Part shown: piece by piece, positions 41,902 to 50,579 of the stretch
Position numbering within the stretch: position 1 is the first letter of the stretch
Layout: the number at the start of each line of letters is the position of its first letter
Origin: Syntrophaceae bacterium
Lineage (GTDB): Bacteria; Desulfobacterota; Syntrophia; Syntrophales; PHBD01
Assembly: GCA_013177825.1 (NCBI GenBank)
Contig: JABLXX010000001.1
Span: 124,001-188,000 of the forward strand
Direction of reading: 5' to 3'
DNA: 64,000 bases
Translations under genes and position numbers: made by a program
Notes under the pieces: model-generated
Databases searched by the model: none
Told to the model about the DNA's origin: nothing
The model's input: the letters and a program-made list of their open reading frames with translations, nothing else

Positions 41902-44481
41902 ATGAAAAACAAGTTTGAGATGCCAAGACGAAGATTTTTACAGATGACCGGTGCAATCGGGATCGCCACCGCGATGACGGCTTTTCCCTTCCGAAACCTG
42001 CAATCGGCATGGGCGTTCGGAGATCATCCGCAGGAGCAGCTTCCCTACCGGATCACCAAGAAGGTCCCCCAGGTCTGTGCAAGGGCCTGCGAAGCGGACT
42101 GTGCCTATTATGTCGTCATGGGCGTGGACCCCGCCACGGGCCTGGAGAGGGCCATCACACTGGAAGGACGGCCGGAGGATCCTGTTTCGAACGGGAAATT
42201 CTGCATCAAGGGCATGGGGTTCGTCGATTCGCTGTACGATCCGGACCGCCTTATGGTTGCCCTGAAGCGGACCAATCCCGTCAAGGGAACGGACCAGGAT
42301 CCGGGTTGGGTAACCATGAAGACGGCCGACGCAGTAAATGAAGTCATTGCCGGCCTCAAGAAGCTGAAACCAGAAGAGATTCTCTTTGCATCCCCCGGTG
42401 ACCCCTACACGAACCGACTCTGCCAGTCCATCGGGGCCACCCGGAGCGACCAGCGGACGGAATGCTTCGGCACCCATTACTACATCAACTGCCTGACCCT
42501 GACCAACCCGCCCAACAAATTTTATTCCAGCTGCTATACGCCAAGCCACCATGTCTGCGGGTACGATTACGACAATGCCAAGTATCAGATCTGGTTCGGG
42601 TTCGACTCCTTCTCCAAGTGCGGCAAGGCGGGCATGCTCAACCACTGGGCCACGGGAAAGAAGAACGGTTGCAAGATTGTCATGTTCAATCCTGTCCGGA
42701 CGCCTATGGCGGACGGGTATGCCGGCGAGACCTATGGCATCAAGCCGGGAACCGACCTCGCCGTGGCGCTGGCCATGATCCGCACGATCCTTGCGAACAG
42801 GAAATACAACGCCTCATTCATTAAAAAGTACTCCGATGCAATCGCTTTGGTCGATGTGGATGGACGTGCCGCCCTGAAGGCGGAGGACGGCCAGTTCCTG
42901 GCCTGGTGCAGCAAGCACAGGAAAGCTGAACCAATCGACGATTGTGATGCACCAGCCCTCTCAGGCGGTCCGTTCAGGGTCTCTATCGGAGGCAAAACGA
43001 TCACCGCCAAGCCCGTCCTGCAGATTCTGACGGAATCGACCAAGACCTATACGCCCGAATGGGCCGCCAGGATCAGTGACGTTCCTGCCAAGGCGATCAG
43101 CAGGATCGCCCTCGAGTTTGCCGCGGCTGCACCTTATGCCATGATCCCGACGTACAAACGCGATGCGGCAGGCCCGAACTACGCCAACAGTTGGCGGCTC
43201 CGCCACGCGATCAACATTCTCAACACCCTGGCCGGTTCGATCGACCATGAAGGGGGCGTCCTGCTTCTCCACGGGATCAAGATCCCATGGATCGACGAAC
43301 TGGCCCCACCGGTCGTTCCCTTTCCGGAACAGCCGGCCGAACCGGTCGATTTTCGGAACGAATTTCCCGTCACGAACGACATCTACCGGAAGAAGGATTT
43401 CTCCGCACCGGGACACTATGGCATGGTCGGCTGGGGACTTTACAAAACCAACCGGGCCAAGGCGATTTTCTTCCGGAACCCGCACCGGGGGCTCTTCGCC
43501 ATGATCCAGTCGCAGATGCTGGAAAAGGCAACGGAAAAGATGCAGATGGTCGTGGACTGGAACCTCTACCTCGACGACCTCGGATATTTCTGCGACTACG
43601 TCATTCCGGCCCCCCACCAGTTCGAGGAGGGCAAGCTCGACCTGCGCCTCTACTACCCGAAGTATCCCTGCCTCGTCGGCGGCGTCCCGGTTCAGAAGAC
43701 ACCGGGCGACCAGATCGGCTGGGGCGGATTCGCCGCCAAGATCGGTCTGGCCATGGCCCCCAAGTACTGGACGACGGACGGGAGCGGCGATCCCAAGAAG
43801 ATCATCCCCACGAACATGGGCGATATCGCCGTCAAGAAGGCAGGTGCAGCGGAAAATGGGGCTGATTTCAACAAGAAGGGGGCGTTCTGGATCGATCGGA
43901 AACCCTACGAAAACTACAAACAGATCGAGGAGATCGGTTACGGACGTCCCAAGGGAAGGGTTCGGATGTACGTCGACGAATTCGCCCGGGTCGGGCATGA
44001 ACCGCTGCCGGTCTGGGCCACCCGATGGCATGATTCCAAAGGGGATTACAAGTTCTCTCTGCTGATCACCCGAGCCCCCTGGTACATGCATGCCGATCCG
44101 AACTTCATCAACAACGCCGTCCTGAAGGAAGTGACCGTACGAAACTTCATGGACTGTATTTGGATGAACCCCGAGGCGGGCAGGAAACTGGGCCTGAAGG
44201 AAGGGGACATGGTGATCCTGGAGAACGACCCCAATTACATGAAGGATCTCCCCAGACCGCAGAAGGCGAAACTGCACCTGACAAACCGCGTCGTTCGGCA
44301 GGATTGCATCCTGACCTTCCACGGAATCGGCCACCGGGCGAAAAACCTCCGACATGCCAAGGATTTTGGTTACAGGGATGGAGATCTGATTCCGCAGAAA
44401 GATCCCAACATCGTCAAGAAACACGATCCTACCGGGATGGGTTGGGTGGAAGACGTCTATGTCAGCGTCAGAAAAGCATAA
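41902..44481 (+). CDS. Tat-exported molybdopterin oxidoreductase, catalytic subunit (DMSO-reductase family)
   Basis: This 859-residue protein has a twin-arginine leader RRRFLQMTGAIGIATAM at residues 9-25. A [4Fe-4S] motif C59-x3-C63-x3-C67 with C101 (GKFCIKG) follows, then bis-MGD binding regions through the protein and the typical C-terminal molybdopterin-dinucleotide domain (MNPEAGRKLGLKEGDMVILE). SSC at 209-211 sits where Cys-ligated enzymes coordinate Mo, but this alignment is by eye. Substrate is unknown (sulfur, arsenic, N- or S-oxide or aromatic are all possible). ATG 41902 follows GAGGAGG. It is first in the operon with the ferredoxin and chaperone genes. Confidence 0.88.
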   Translation: MKNKFEMPRRRFLQMTGAIGIATAMTAFPFRNLQSAWAFGDHPQEQLPYRITKKVPQVCARACEADCAYYVVMGVDPATGLERAITLEGRPEDPVSNGKFCIKGMGFVDSLYDPDRLMVALKRTNPVKGTDQDPGWVTMKTADAVNEVIAGLKKLKPEEILFASPGDPYTNRLCQSIGATRSDQRTECFGTHYYINCLTLTNPPNKFYSSCYTPSHHVCGYDYDNAKYQIWFGFDSFSKCGKAGMLNHWATGKKNGCKIVMFNPVRTPMADGYAGETYGIKPGTDLAVALAMIRTILANRKYNASFIKKYSDAIALVDVDGRAALKAEDGQFLAWCSKHRKAEPIDDCDAPALSGGPFRVSIGGKTITAKPVLQILTESTKTYTPEWAARISDVPAKAISRIALEFAAAAPYAMIPTYKRDAAGPNYANSWRLRHAINILNTLAGSIDHEGGVLLLHGIKIPWIDELAPPVVPFPEQPAEPVDFRNEFPVTNDIYRKKDFSAPGHYGMVGWGLYKTNRAKAIFFRNPHRGLFAMIQSQMLEKATEKMQMVVDWNLYLDDLGYFCDYVIPAPHQFEEGKLDLRLYYPKYPCLVGGVPVQKTPGDQIGWGGFAAKIGLAMAPKYWTTDGSGDPKKIIPTNMGDIAVKKAGAAENGADFNKKGAFWIDRKPYENYKQIEEIGYGRPKGRVRMYVDEFARVGHEPLPVWATRWHDSKGDYKFSLLITRAPWYMHADPNFINNAVLKEVTVRNFMDCIWMNPEAGRKLGLKEGDMVILENDPNYMKDLPRPQKAKLHLTNRVVRQDCILTFHGIGHRAKNLRHAKDFGYRDGDLIPQKDPNIVKKHDPTGMGWVEDVYVSVRKA

Positions 44482-44496
44482 GCGAGGTGAATGACG

Positions 44497-45204
44497 ATGA
44501 AAGAATATGCGATCCTGCTCGACAATACGTTCTGCACCGGCTGCAACAGCTGTGCATACCGGTGTATCCAGGAGTTCCGATATCACGATCAGGCGTCAAA
44601 GGGCCTTTTCAGGACCTTCGTTTCGATCAACGACGGCGGTCTCTACCACAGGCGGTGCATGCACTGCCTCGACCCGCAGTGCGTCAGGAACTGCCCCGTC
44701 AAGGCCCTGACCAAGTCCGATTACGGACCGGTTCTGTACGATGCGAAAGTCTGCATCGGCTGCCAGACCTGCGTCCGGGTCTGCCCGTTTCATATCCCCC
44801 AGTTTGACGAGGCTTCGAAGAAGATCGTCAAGTGCAGCCTCTGCGCCCAGCGGCTGGGCGACGGGAAACAGCCGGCCTGCGTCGAGATCTGCCCCACCGG
44901 TGCGCTGCAGTTCGGCGAATACGGGGCGATGAAGACACTGGCCCTGAAACGGGCCAAGGAAAAGAAACTCAAACTGTACGGCTATGACGAGGGCGGCGGG
45001 ACCCATGTGTTTGTCCTGACCAAGGAAGATTCCGCAGCGGCCGGCTATCCGAATGTGCAGAAGAAGGCGTTGAAAAGCGGAAGGGCTTCCCTGGATGGGG
45101 GGCTCGGCGTACCGGCCATGGCGGTGCTGGCCGTGACAGGCATGAAAAAGTTCAGCGAGCGGCGCGCCCGCATCGAGGCGGAAACGAAAAACGAAAAACC
45201 CTGA
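44497..45204 (+). CDS. Four-[4Fe-4S] ferredoxin subunit (DmsB/PhsB-like)
   Basis: This 235-residue electron-transfer subunit has four Cys clusters: CTGCNSCAYRC, CMHCLDPQCVRNC, CIGCQTCVRVC and CSLCAQRL with a later CVEIC. No signal peptide is visible, so it would ride with the Tat-exported catalytic subunit. ATG 44497 has better spacing to GAGGTG than ATG 44491. No membrane anchor subunit follows, so the electron donor or quinone link is not encoded here. Confidence 0.93.
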   Translation: MKEYAILLDNTFCTGCNSCAYRCIQEFRYHDQASKGLFRTFVSINDGGLYHRRCMHCLDPQCVRNCPVKALTKSDYGPVLYDAKVCIGCQTCVRVCPFHIPQFDEASKKIVKCSLCAQRLGDGKQPACVEICPTGALQFGEYGAMKTLALKRAKEKKLKLYGYDEGGGTHVFVLTKEDSAAAGYPNVQKKALKSGRASLDGGLGVPAMAVLAVTGMKKFSERRARIEAETKNEKP

Positions 45205-45341
45205 TGATTGTCAGGAAGCGTTCCCTGGGCGGGGTCGAGAGGCCCTGCCCGGGGTGCCGGAATATTCCTCCGGGACAATGCATGGCCATCGGTCCCGGGG
45301 GCACGTTCTCACGAAGAACAATACGCAGAAAGGACACGGTC

Positions 45342-45998
45342 ATGACCGCAGACAATAAAAAAATCCTGGAGTTGGAAGCCAGGGCAACCGTTTTCTCCCT
45401 TCTCGCCCAGGCTTTCAACTATCCCGATCGCGAACTGGTCGCAAGCCTCCGCAAAGGGGAGTTTCCCGCCGCCCTATTTTCCGCCGTCGGCTGTCTTCCG
45501 GATGCCTCATCAATCTCGGAAGAGATTGCAGCCATCGGAAAGGAGTATGTTGATTCCGATCAGGGGGATGACGCTCTGCTTCTGGAGCTGGAAAAGGACT
45601 ACACTCAAATGTTCTTTTCCTCGAAGCCCCGGCTGGTCTATCTTTTTGAATCGGTCTACAACGAGGGCAAAATTCTCCAGGAATCAACCTTCCAGATCGC
45701 AAGGCTGTACTATGATGCCGGCTTGAGGCCCGCCGAACATTTCAAGCTGCCGCCGGACCACATCGCGGTGGAGTTCGAATTCATGTCCTATCTGTATTTC
45801 AACGAAATCAAGGCCATTCAGACGAACAATCCAAAGAATGCGGAATTCGCCCGTCAACTGCAGCATGACGTCATGATCAACCACCTGGGATCTTTCGGAG
45901 GAACGTTCGCGGAAAAAGTGGCGGCCCACGGAAGAACCTTATTCTACAAAAAGATGGGGATCATTGCGGCGTTTACTCTTGCCGGAGTCCGGTCTTAA
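45342..45998 (+). CDS. TorD/DmsD-family maturation chaperone
   Basis: This 218-residue helical protein starts TADNKKILELEARATVFSLL, then AQAFNYPDRELVASL. The motif YTQMFFSSKPRLVYLFESVY is close to the Y-x-x-L-F pattern of the family, and PPDHIAVEFEFMSYLYFNE is its second hallmark. It would protect the catalytic subunit until cofactor is loaded and gate Tat export. The frame is open from an ATG at 45204 overlapping the previous stop, but that leader lacks homology; 45342 is the likely start. Confidence 0.85.
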   Translation: MTADNKKILELEARATVFSLLAQAFNYPDRELVASLRKGEFPAALFSAVGCLPDASSISEEIAAIGKEYVDSDQGDDALLLELEKDYTQMFFSSKPRLVYLFESVYNEGKILQESTFQIARLYYDAGLRPAEHFKLPPDHIAVEFEFMSYLYFNEIKAIQTNNPKNAEFARQLQHDVMINHLGSFGGTFAEKVAAHGRTLFYKKMGIIAAFTLAGVRS

Positions 45999-46318
45999 GA
46001 ATACTGCTGGCAGGCCGCACTTCCCGGGATTCTTCCAGCCCTTTCTTCCACTGATTTCCCTTTGTGGAGGAAGATGGGCGTTCCTTGTCCGGCAATCATC
46101 GATAAGCATATCCTTCCGTACACATTATCAATTCAATTATCTTTTCATATTACACATTACCCAGCCGCATCTGAATAAAGCATTTGACGAAATGGGCCGT
46201 GTTCCGTCAATGTATCGACCAGACAGACCGCTTATCCGCAATCCATCGCCCTTTCGCAACTCATAACATGAGGCGATACAACGGCCGGGGTGACCTCTCG
46301 GTCATGGAGAGAGGGACC
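45999..46318. other. Intergenic stretch upstream of the HD-GYP genes
   Basis: No gene or clear promoter is visible. The sequence around 46100-46160 is AT-rich and may carry the promoter for the following signalling genes. Confidence 0.4.
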
Positions 46319-48544
46319 ATGGCGCGAATTCTGATTGTCGACGATACCCCGGAAAACCTTTATCTGCTGGAGATCATCCTGAGAGGGAACGACTTTGAAA
46401 CCGTGACCGCCACCAACGGAAAGGAGGCGCTGGCAGCGGCAAGAACCAAACCACCGGATCTCATCGTCTCGGACATCTTCATGCCCGTCATGGACGGGTT
46501 CACATTTTTGAGAGAATGCAAGCAGGATGCGAACCTCGAAGACATTCCATTCATTTTTTACACGGCGACCTACACCGACTCGAAAGACCAGAAATTCGCC
46601 CTGAGCCTGGGGGCGGACATGATCATTGTCAAACCGATCGATCCGCCCGATCTGGTGGGAAAGATCCGCAGTCTGCTCGAAAAGCGGGGAAGGGGATTCC
46701 TGCCGTCAGGGAAACTGGAACCGACGCCGGACGAAGAATTTCTGAAAGGATACAGTGAAACCGTTGTCCGGAAACTTGAGGAGAAAGTGCATGAACTGGA
46801 TGAGGTGAACCGGGCGCTTTCCATAAGCGAGCATAAATACCATCGCATTTTCGAAGACGCCGTCCTCGGTATTTTCCAGTCCACGCCGGAAGGGCAATAC
46901 ACGCTTGTGAACCCGGCCTTTGCGCGCATGTTCGGCTTCAATTCGCCGCAGGAGATGGTCGAGGCGGTCCGTGACATCGGTGAACAGCTCTATCTGAATT
47001 CCCATGATCGGAGTACTGTCCGCAGCATGTTATCGGAGGAGGGCGTAGTCCGGGGATTCATCGCCCCGTTCCGGCACCGCAGCGGCAAAACGATCTGGAT
47101 CTCCATCAACAGCCATGCCGTTCGGGGCGAGGATGGACGCATCGAATACTATGAGGGAACGGCGGAAGACATAACGGAAAAAATAGAATGGGAGCGGCTC
47201 TACCGGATTCTTACGGACCAGTCCTTCGTCGGGGTCTACCTGATCCAGAACCGCAAATTCCGGTTTCTCAACCAGAGCGCCGCCGCATTTGCCGGATATG
47301 CACCGGATGAACTCATGGGGAAGGATTCCCTGTTTATGATTCATCCCGACGACCGGAAAAAGGTCCGCACCGTGTCGCGCCGGATGCTCCTGGACGGCGT
47401 CACGACCCCCGAGGAAGTCCGAATCATTCGCAAGGACGGAACCGTCCGCTGGATCATGATGACCCTCAATCCAACGGATTACGAGGGCCGGCCGGCAATC
47501 CTGGGAAATTCGCTGGACATCACGGAACTGAAGGAGGCCCGGGAAAAGCTGGATCTCTCCAGGGACATGGAATCCTCCATTCTCGATTCCATCCCTCTGG
47601 CGGTCATCGGGCTGGAGAACCGGCGGATCACCTTCGCCAATTCCGACACAACCGCCGTCTTCGGCTGGCGCCCCGACGAGCTCATCGGCCAATCCACACG
47701 CATCCTGTACCGTAGCGATGAGGAGTTCCGTCAGATCGGCGAGCGGGTATACCGGGCCCTGGCCCAGGAAAGAACGTTCACGGACGAACTGGAGTATCCC
47801 TGCCGTCACCAGGACGGACGCGGCATCCTCTGCCGGGTGAAGGCCGCGAGAATCGGAGAAACCCTTCAGGATAACAGGGTCGTCGTCACATACGAAAACA
47901 TCACGGAGCTGATTCGGACGAAAGAGAAGCTGGGCCAGACCAACGAACAGCTGCAACGCACCCTCTCCAGCACCATCAAGACCATTTCCTCTCTCTTGGA
48001 GGCAAAGGATCCCTATACGGCGGGACATCAGGAAAGCGTCAGCCGGCTCGTGACGGCCATTGCGCTGGAGATGAATCTTCCCGAAGATCGAGTCCAGGCC
48101 GTCGGAACGGCGGCCCTGCTTCACGACCTGGGGAAGATCCACATCCCCTCGGACATCCTTTCCAAACCGGGAAAGCTGAGTGACGTCGAATACATGCTGA
48201 TCAAGATCCATCCCGAAGTCGGTCATGATATCATCCGGAACATAGAATTCGTTTTCCCGATCGCGGAGATGATCCTTCAGCATCACGAACGCCTCGACGG
48301 ATCGGGATATCCACAGGGGTTGTCCGGCGAGCAGATCCTCCTGGAAGCACGCATCATTGCCGTGGCCGATGTCGTGGAAGCCATGGCTTCGCATCGCCCC
48401 TACCGGCCGGCACTGGGCATCGATGCGGCCATGGAGGAAATCATGCGGTACCGGGGAACGCGCTATGACACCGGTGTCGTCGATGCATGCCGGCGGCTCT
48501 TTCTGGAAAGGAGCTTCCGGTTTGAAGAGCAGCATCAGCACTGA
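46319..48544 (+). CDS. REC-PAS-PAS-PAS-HD-GYP phosphodiesterase-type response regulator
   Basis: This 741-residue protein has a receiver domain (1-120, VDDTPENLYLLEIILRG, phospho-Asp in VSDIFMPVMDG, Lys in IVKPID), three PAS segments (about 170-290, 300-410, 425-540), then HD-GYP (about 545-735). HD-GYP motifs HDLGKIHIP, HPEVGHDII and HHERLDGSGYP are intact. It should hydrolyse cyclic di-GMP in response to a phosphorelay. ATG 46319 follows GGAGAGAGG. A paralogue follows 77 nt downstream. Confidence 0.9.
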   Translation: MARILIVDDTPENLYLLEIILRGNDFETVTATNGKEALAAARTKPPDLIVSDIFMPVMDGFTFLRECKQDANLEDIPFIFYTATYTDSKDQKFALSLGADMIIVKPIDPPDLVGKIRSLLEKRGRGFLPSGKLEPTPDEEFLKGYSETVVRKLEEKVHELDEVNRALSISEHKYHRIFEDAVLGIFQSTPEGQYTLVNPAFARMFGFNSPQEMVEAVRDIGEQLYLNSHDRSTVRSMLSEEGVVRGFIAPFRHRSGKTIWISINSHAVRGEDGRIEYYEGTAEDITEKIEWERLYRILTDQSFVGVYLIQNRKFRFLNQSAAAFAGYAPDELMGKDSLFMIHPDDRKKVRTVSRRMLLDGVTTPEEVRIIRKDGTVRWIMMTLNPTDYEGRPAILGNSLDITELKEAREKLDLSRDMESSILDSIPLAVIGLENRRITFANSDTTAVFGWRPDELIGQSTRILYRSDEEFRQIGERVYRALAQERTFTDELEYPCRHQDGRGILCRVKAARIGETLQDNRVVVTYENITELIRTKEKLGQTNEQLQRTLSSTIKTISSLLEAKDPYTAGHQESVSRLVTAIALEMNLPEDRVQAVGTAALLHDLGKIHIPSDILSKPGKLSDVEYMLIKIHPEVGHDIIRNIEFVFPIAEMILQHHERLDGSGYPQGLSGEQILLEARIIAVADVVEAMASHRPYRPALGIDAAMEEIMRYRGTRYDTGVVDACRRLFLERSFRFEEQHQH

Positions 48545-48621
48545 AAGCGAAACGGATTCCCTTCCACTGTCAAAAGGAATGCGGGCCTCCAGGCAGGACA
48601 CCCGGAGATGAGGAAAGCGCC

Positions 48622-50484
48622 ATGCATCGATGCCTGATAGCCGACGATCAGGAACAGAATCTCTATCTTCTGGAAGTTATCCTCAAGAGCAGCGGATACG
48701 AGGTGGAATGCGCCGCAAACGGGGCGGAGGCCCTCGAGAAGGCAAGGCGCCATCCGCCGGATATGGTCATTTCGGACATCCTGATGCCGGTTATGGACGG
48801 CTACACCTTGTGCCGGGAGTGGAAGTCGGACAATGTGCTGAAAAACGTCCCCTTCGTTTTTTACACGGCTACATACACAGAACCGAAAGACGAGGAATTT
48901 GCCTTGAGCCTCGGGGCGGACCGGTTCATCGTCAAGCCCCAGGAACCGGATGTATTGATCCGCCTGATCCGGGAAGTGCTGGATGAATCCTACTCGGCAA
49001 GGCAGGTGGAGGCCAGGCCCCTTGGCGAGGAGATGGAGATTTTCCGTCAGCACAACGAGATCCTGTTCCGGAAACTGGAAAAGAAGATGTCGGACCTGGA
49101 GGCGGCCAACCGTCAGCTGCGCATCCTGGAAGAGAAGTACCGCCTGAGCTTCGAGCATGCGACGGACGTAATCTACACAATCGACGCCGACCTGGTGGTT
49201 TCCAGCGTTTCTCCCTGCGTGGAGCGAGTCCTAGGTTACAAACCGGAAGAGTTTGTCGGTCGGCCGCTTTCCGACCTGAAGGCGATTCTGACGCCGGAAT
49301 CATTCGAGCGAGCCGCCTTCGACATAAGCATGATCCTGCGGGGCGACACCATCGAGGCGACGGTTTATCAGTTTATTGCCAAGGATGGCTGCATCAAGCA
49401 CGGCGAGGTCAGCAGATCTCCCATCCGGAGCGAAGGAAAAATCATCGGGATCGTTTCCATCGCCCGGGACATCACCGAGCGCAAACGGGCCGAAGAGGCC
49501 CTGCGGGAAAGCGAGACAAAATACCGCCACATCCTCGAAGACATGGACGATGCTTATTTCGAGCTGGACCTGAGAGGAGATCTCGTCTTCTTCAATGAAG
49601 CCCTGGTCAGGAGAACCGGGTATACTCGTGAAGAGCTCACGGGCATGAACTATCGGAAGTATGTAAGTCCCGAGACAAGCAAGCTGGTCTCGAAGGTATT
49701 TTTGGAAATCTACAAAACAGGCCAGGCGGTCCGTCTTTTCGACTATGAAGTGATCATGAAGGACGGGCAGATAAAAAATTATGAGTCCTGGGCCAATCTG
49801 CTGTCCGACGAACAGGGCCGACCTGCCGGTTTTCGCGGGATGGCCAGGGACATTACCAACCGCAAACAGGCGGAAATGCGTCTGCAGGAGTCCCTGGAGA
49901 ATCTCCGGAAGGCACTGGGTACGACCATTCAGGTTCTGGTTGCGACTGTGGAGACCAGGGATCCCTATACGGCGGGCCACCAGGTCCGGGTTGCCGATCT
50001 TGCCCGCAATATCGCCCTTGAGATGGGATTGCCTCCGGACCGGATCGAAGGAATCCGCCTGGCGGCCGTCATTCACGATATCGGAAAACTGTACGTGCCC
50101 ACCGAGATACTGACCAAACCGACCAGGCTGAGGGAAATCGAGTTTGCCCTGATCCGGGAACATGCCCAAAAAGGATATGAAATCCTGAAGGATGTCGAAT
50201 CTGCGTGGCCACTCGCCCAGATCGTCTACCAGCACCACGAGCGAATGGACGGATCGGGGTACCCGAGAAATTTGAAAGGGGACGAGATTATCCTGGAAGC
50301 CCGGATACTGGCCGTTTCCGATGTCGTGGAATCCATGGCCTCCCATCGCCCCTACCGGCCGACGCTGGGCATCGAGGCAGCCCTTGAGGAGATTGAGAGG
50401 TATCGGGGAACACATTACGATGAAGTTGTGGTCGACGCCTGCCTGAAGCTGTTCCGCGAAAAAGGGTATCGCGTGGTGCAGTGA
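48622..50484 (+). CDS. REC-PAS-PAS-HD-GYP phosphodiesterase-type response regulator (paralogue)
   Basis: This 620-residue protein has a receiver domain (Asp in ISDILMPVMDG, Lys in IVKPQEP), a short coiled coil, two PAS segments (about 165-290 and 295-415), and an intact HD-GYP domain (HDIGKLYVP, REHAQKGYEIL, HHERMDGSGYP). It shares the FYTATYT and SLGAD segments and SHRPYRPxLGI tail with the previous gene, so the two arose by duplication, with one PAS lost or gained. Probably co-transcribed. GAGGAAAG precedes ATG 48622. Confidence 0.9.
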   Translation: MHRCLIADDQEQNLYLLEVILKSSGYEVECAANGAEALEKARRHPPDMVISDILMPVMDGYTLCREWKSDNVLKNVPFVFYTATYTEPKDEEFALSLGADRFIVKPQEPDVLIRLIREVLDESYSARQVEARPLGEEMEIFRQHNEILFRKLEKKMSDLEAANRQLRILEEKYRLSFEHATDVIYTIDADLVVSSVSPCVERVLGYKPEEFVGRPLSDLKAILTPESFERAAFDISMILRGDTIEATVYQFIAKDGCIKHGEVSRSPIRSEGKIIGIVSIARDITERKRAEEALRESETKYRHILEDMDDAYFELDLRGDLVFFNEALVRRTGYTREELTGMNYRKYVSPETSKLVSKVFLEIYKTGQAVRLFDYEVIMKDGQIKNYESWANLLSDEQGRPAGFRGMARDITNRKQAEMRLQESLENLRKALGTTIQVLVATVETRDPYTAGHQVRVADLARNIALEMGLPPDRIEGIRLAAVIHDIGKLYVPTEILTKPTRLREIEFALIREHAQKGYEILKDVESAWPLAQIVYQHHERMDGSGYPRNLKGDEIILEARILAVSDVVESMASHRPYRPTLGIEAALEEIERYRGTHYDEVVVDACLKLFREKGYRVVQ

Positions 50485-50579
50485 TCCGGGGGATCGTTCG
50501 GGGCTTTGCAAGGCTCCGAATCCGTACCCGCCCTCAAGGTTCCCGAACTGTTCTCTGCCGCCATTGCTGCCCGATCTCG

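Noticed and set aside
42961-44586. 541-codon minus-strand open frame opposite the molybdo-enzyme gene
   Set aside because: Antisense to a gene with unmistakable family motifs; the translation is rich in His/Val/Asp from codon mirroring and has no domain or ribosome-binding site.
47030-48601. 523-codon minus-strand frame opposite the first HD-GYP gene
   Set aside because: Mirror of PAS/HD-GYP codons; no start context or homology-like pattern.
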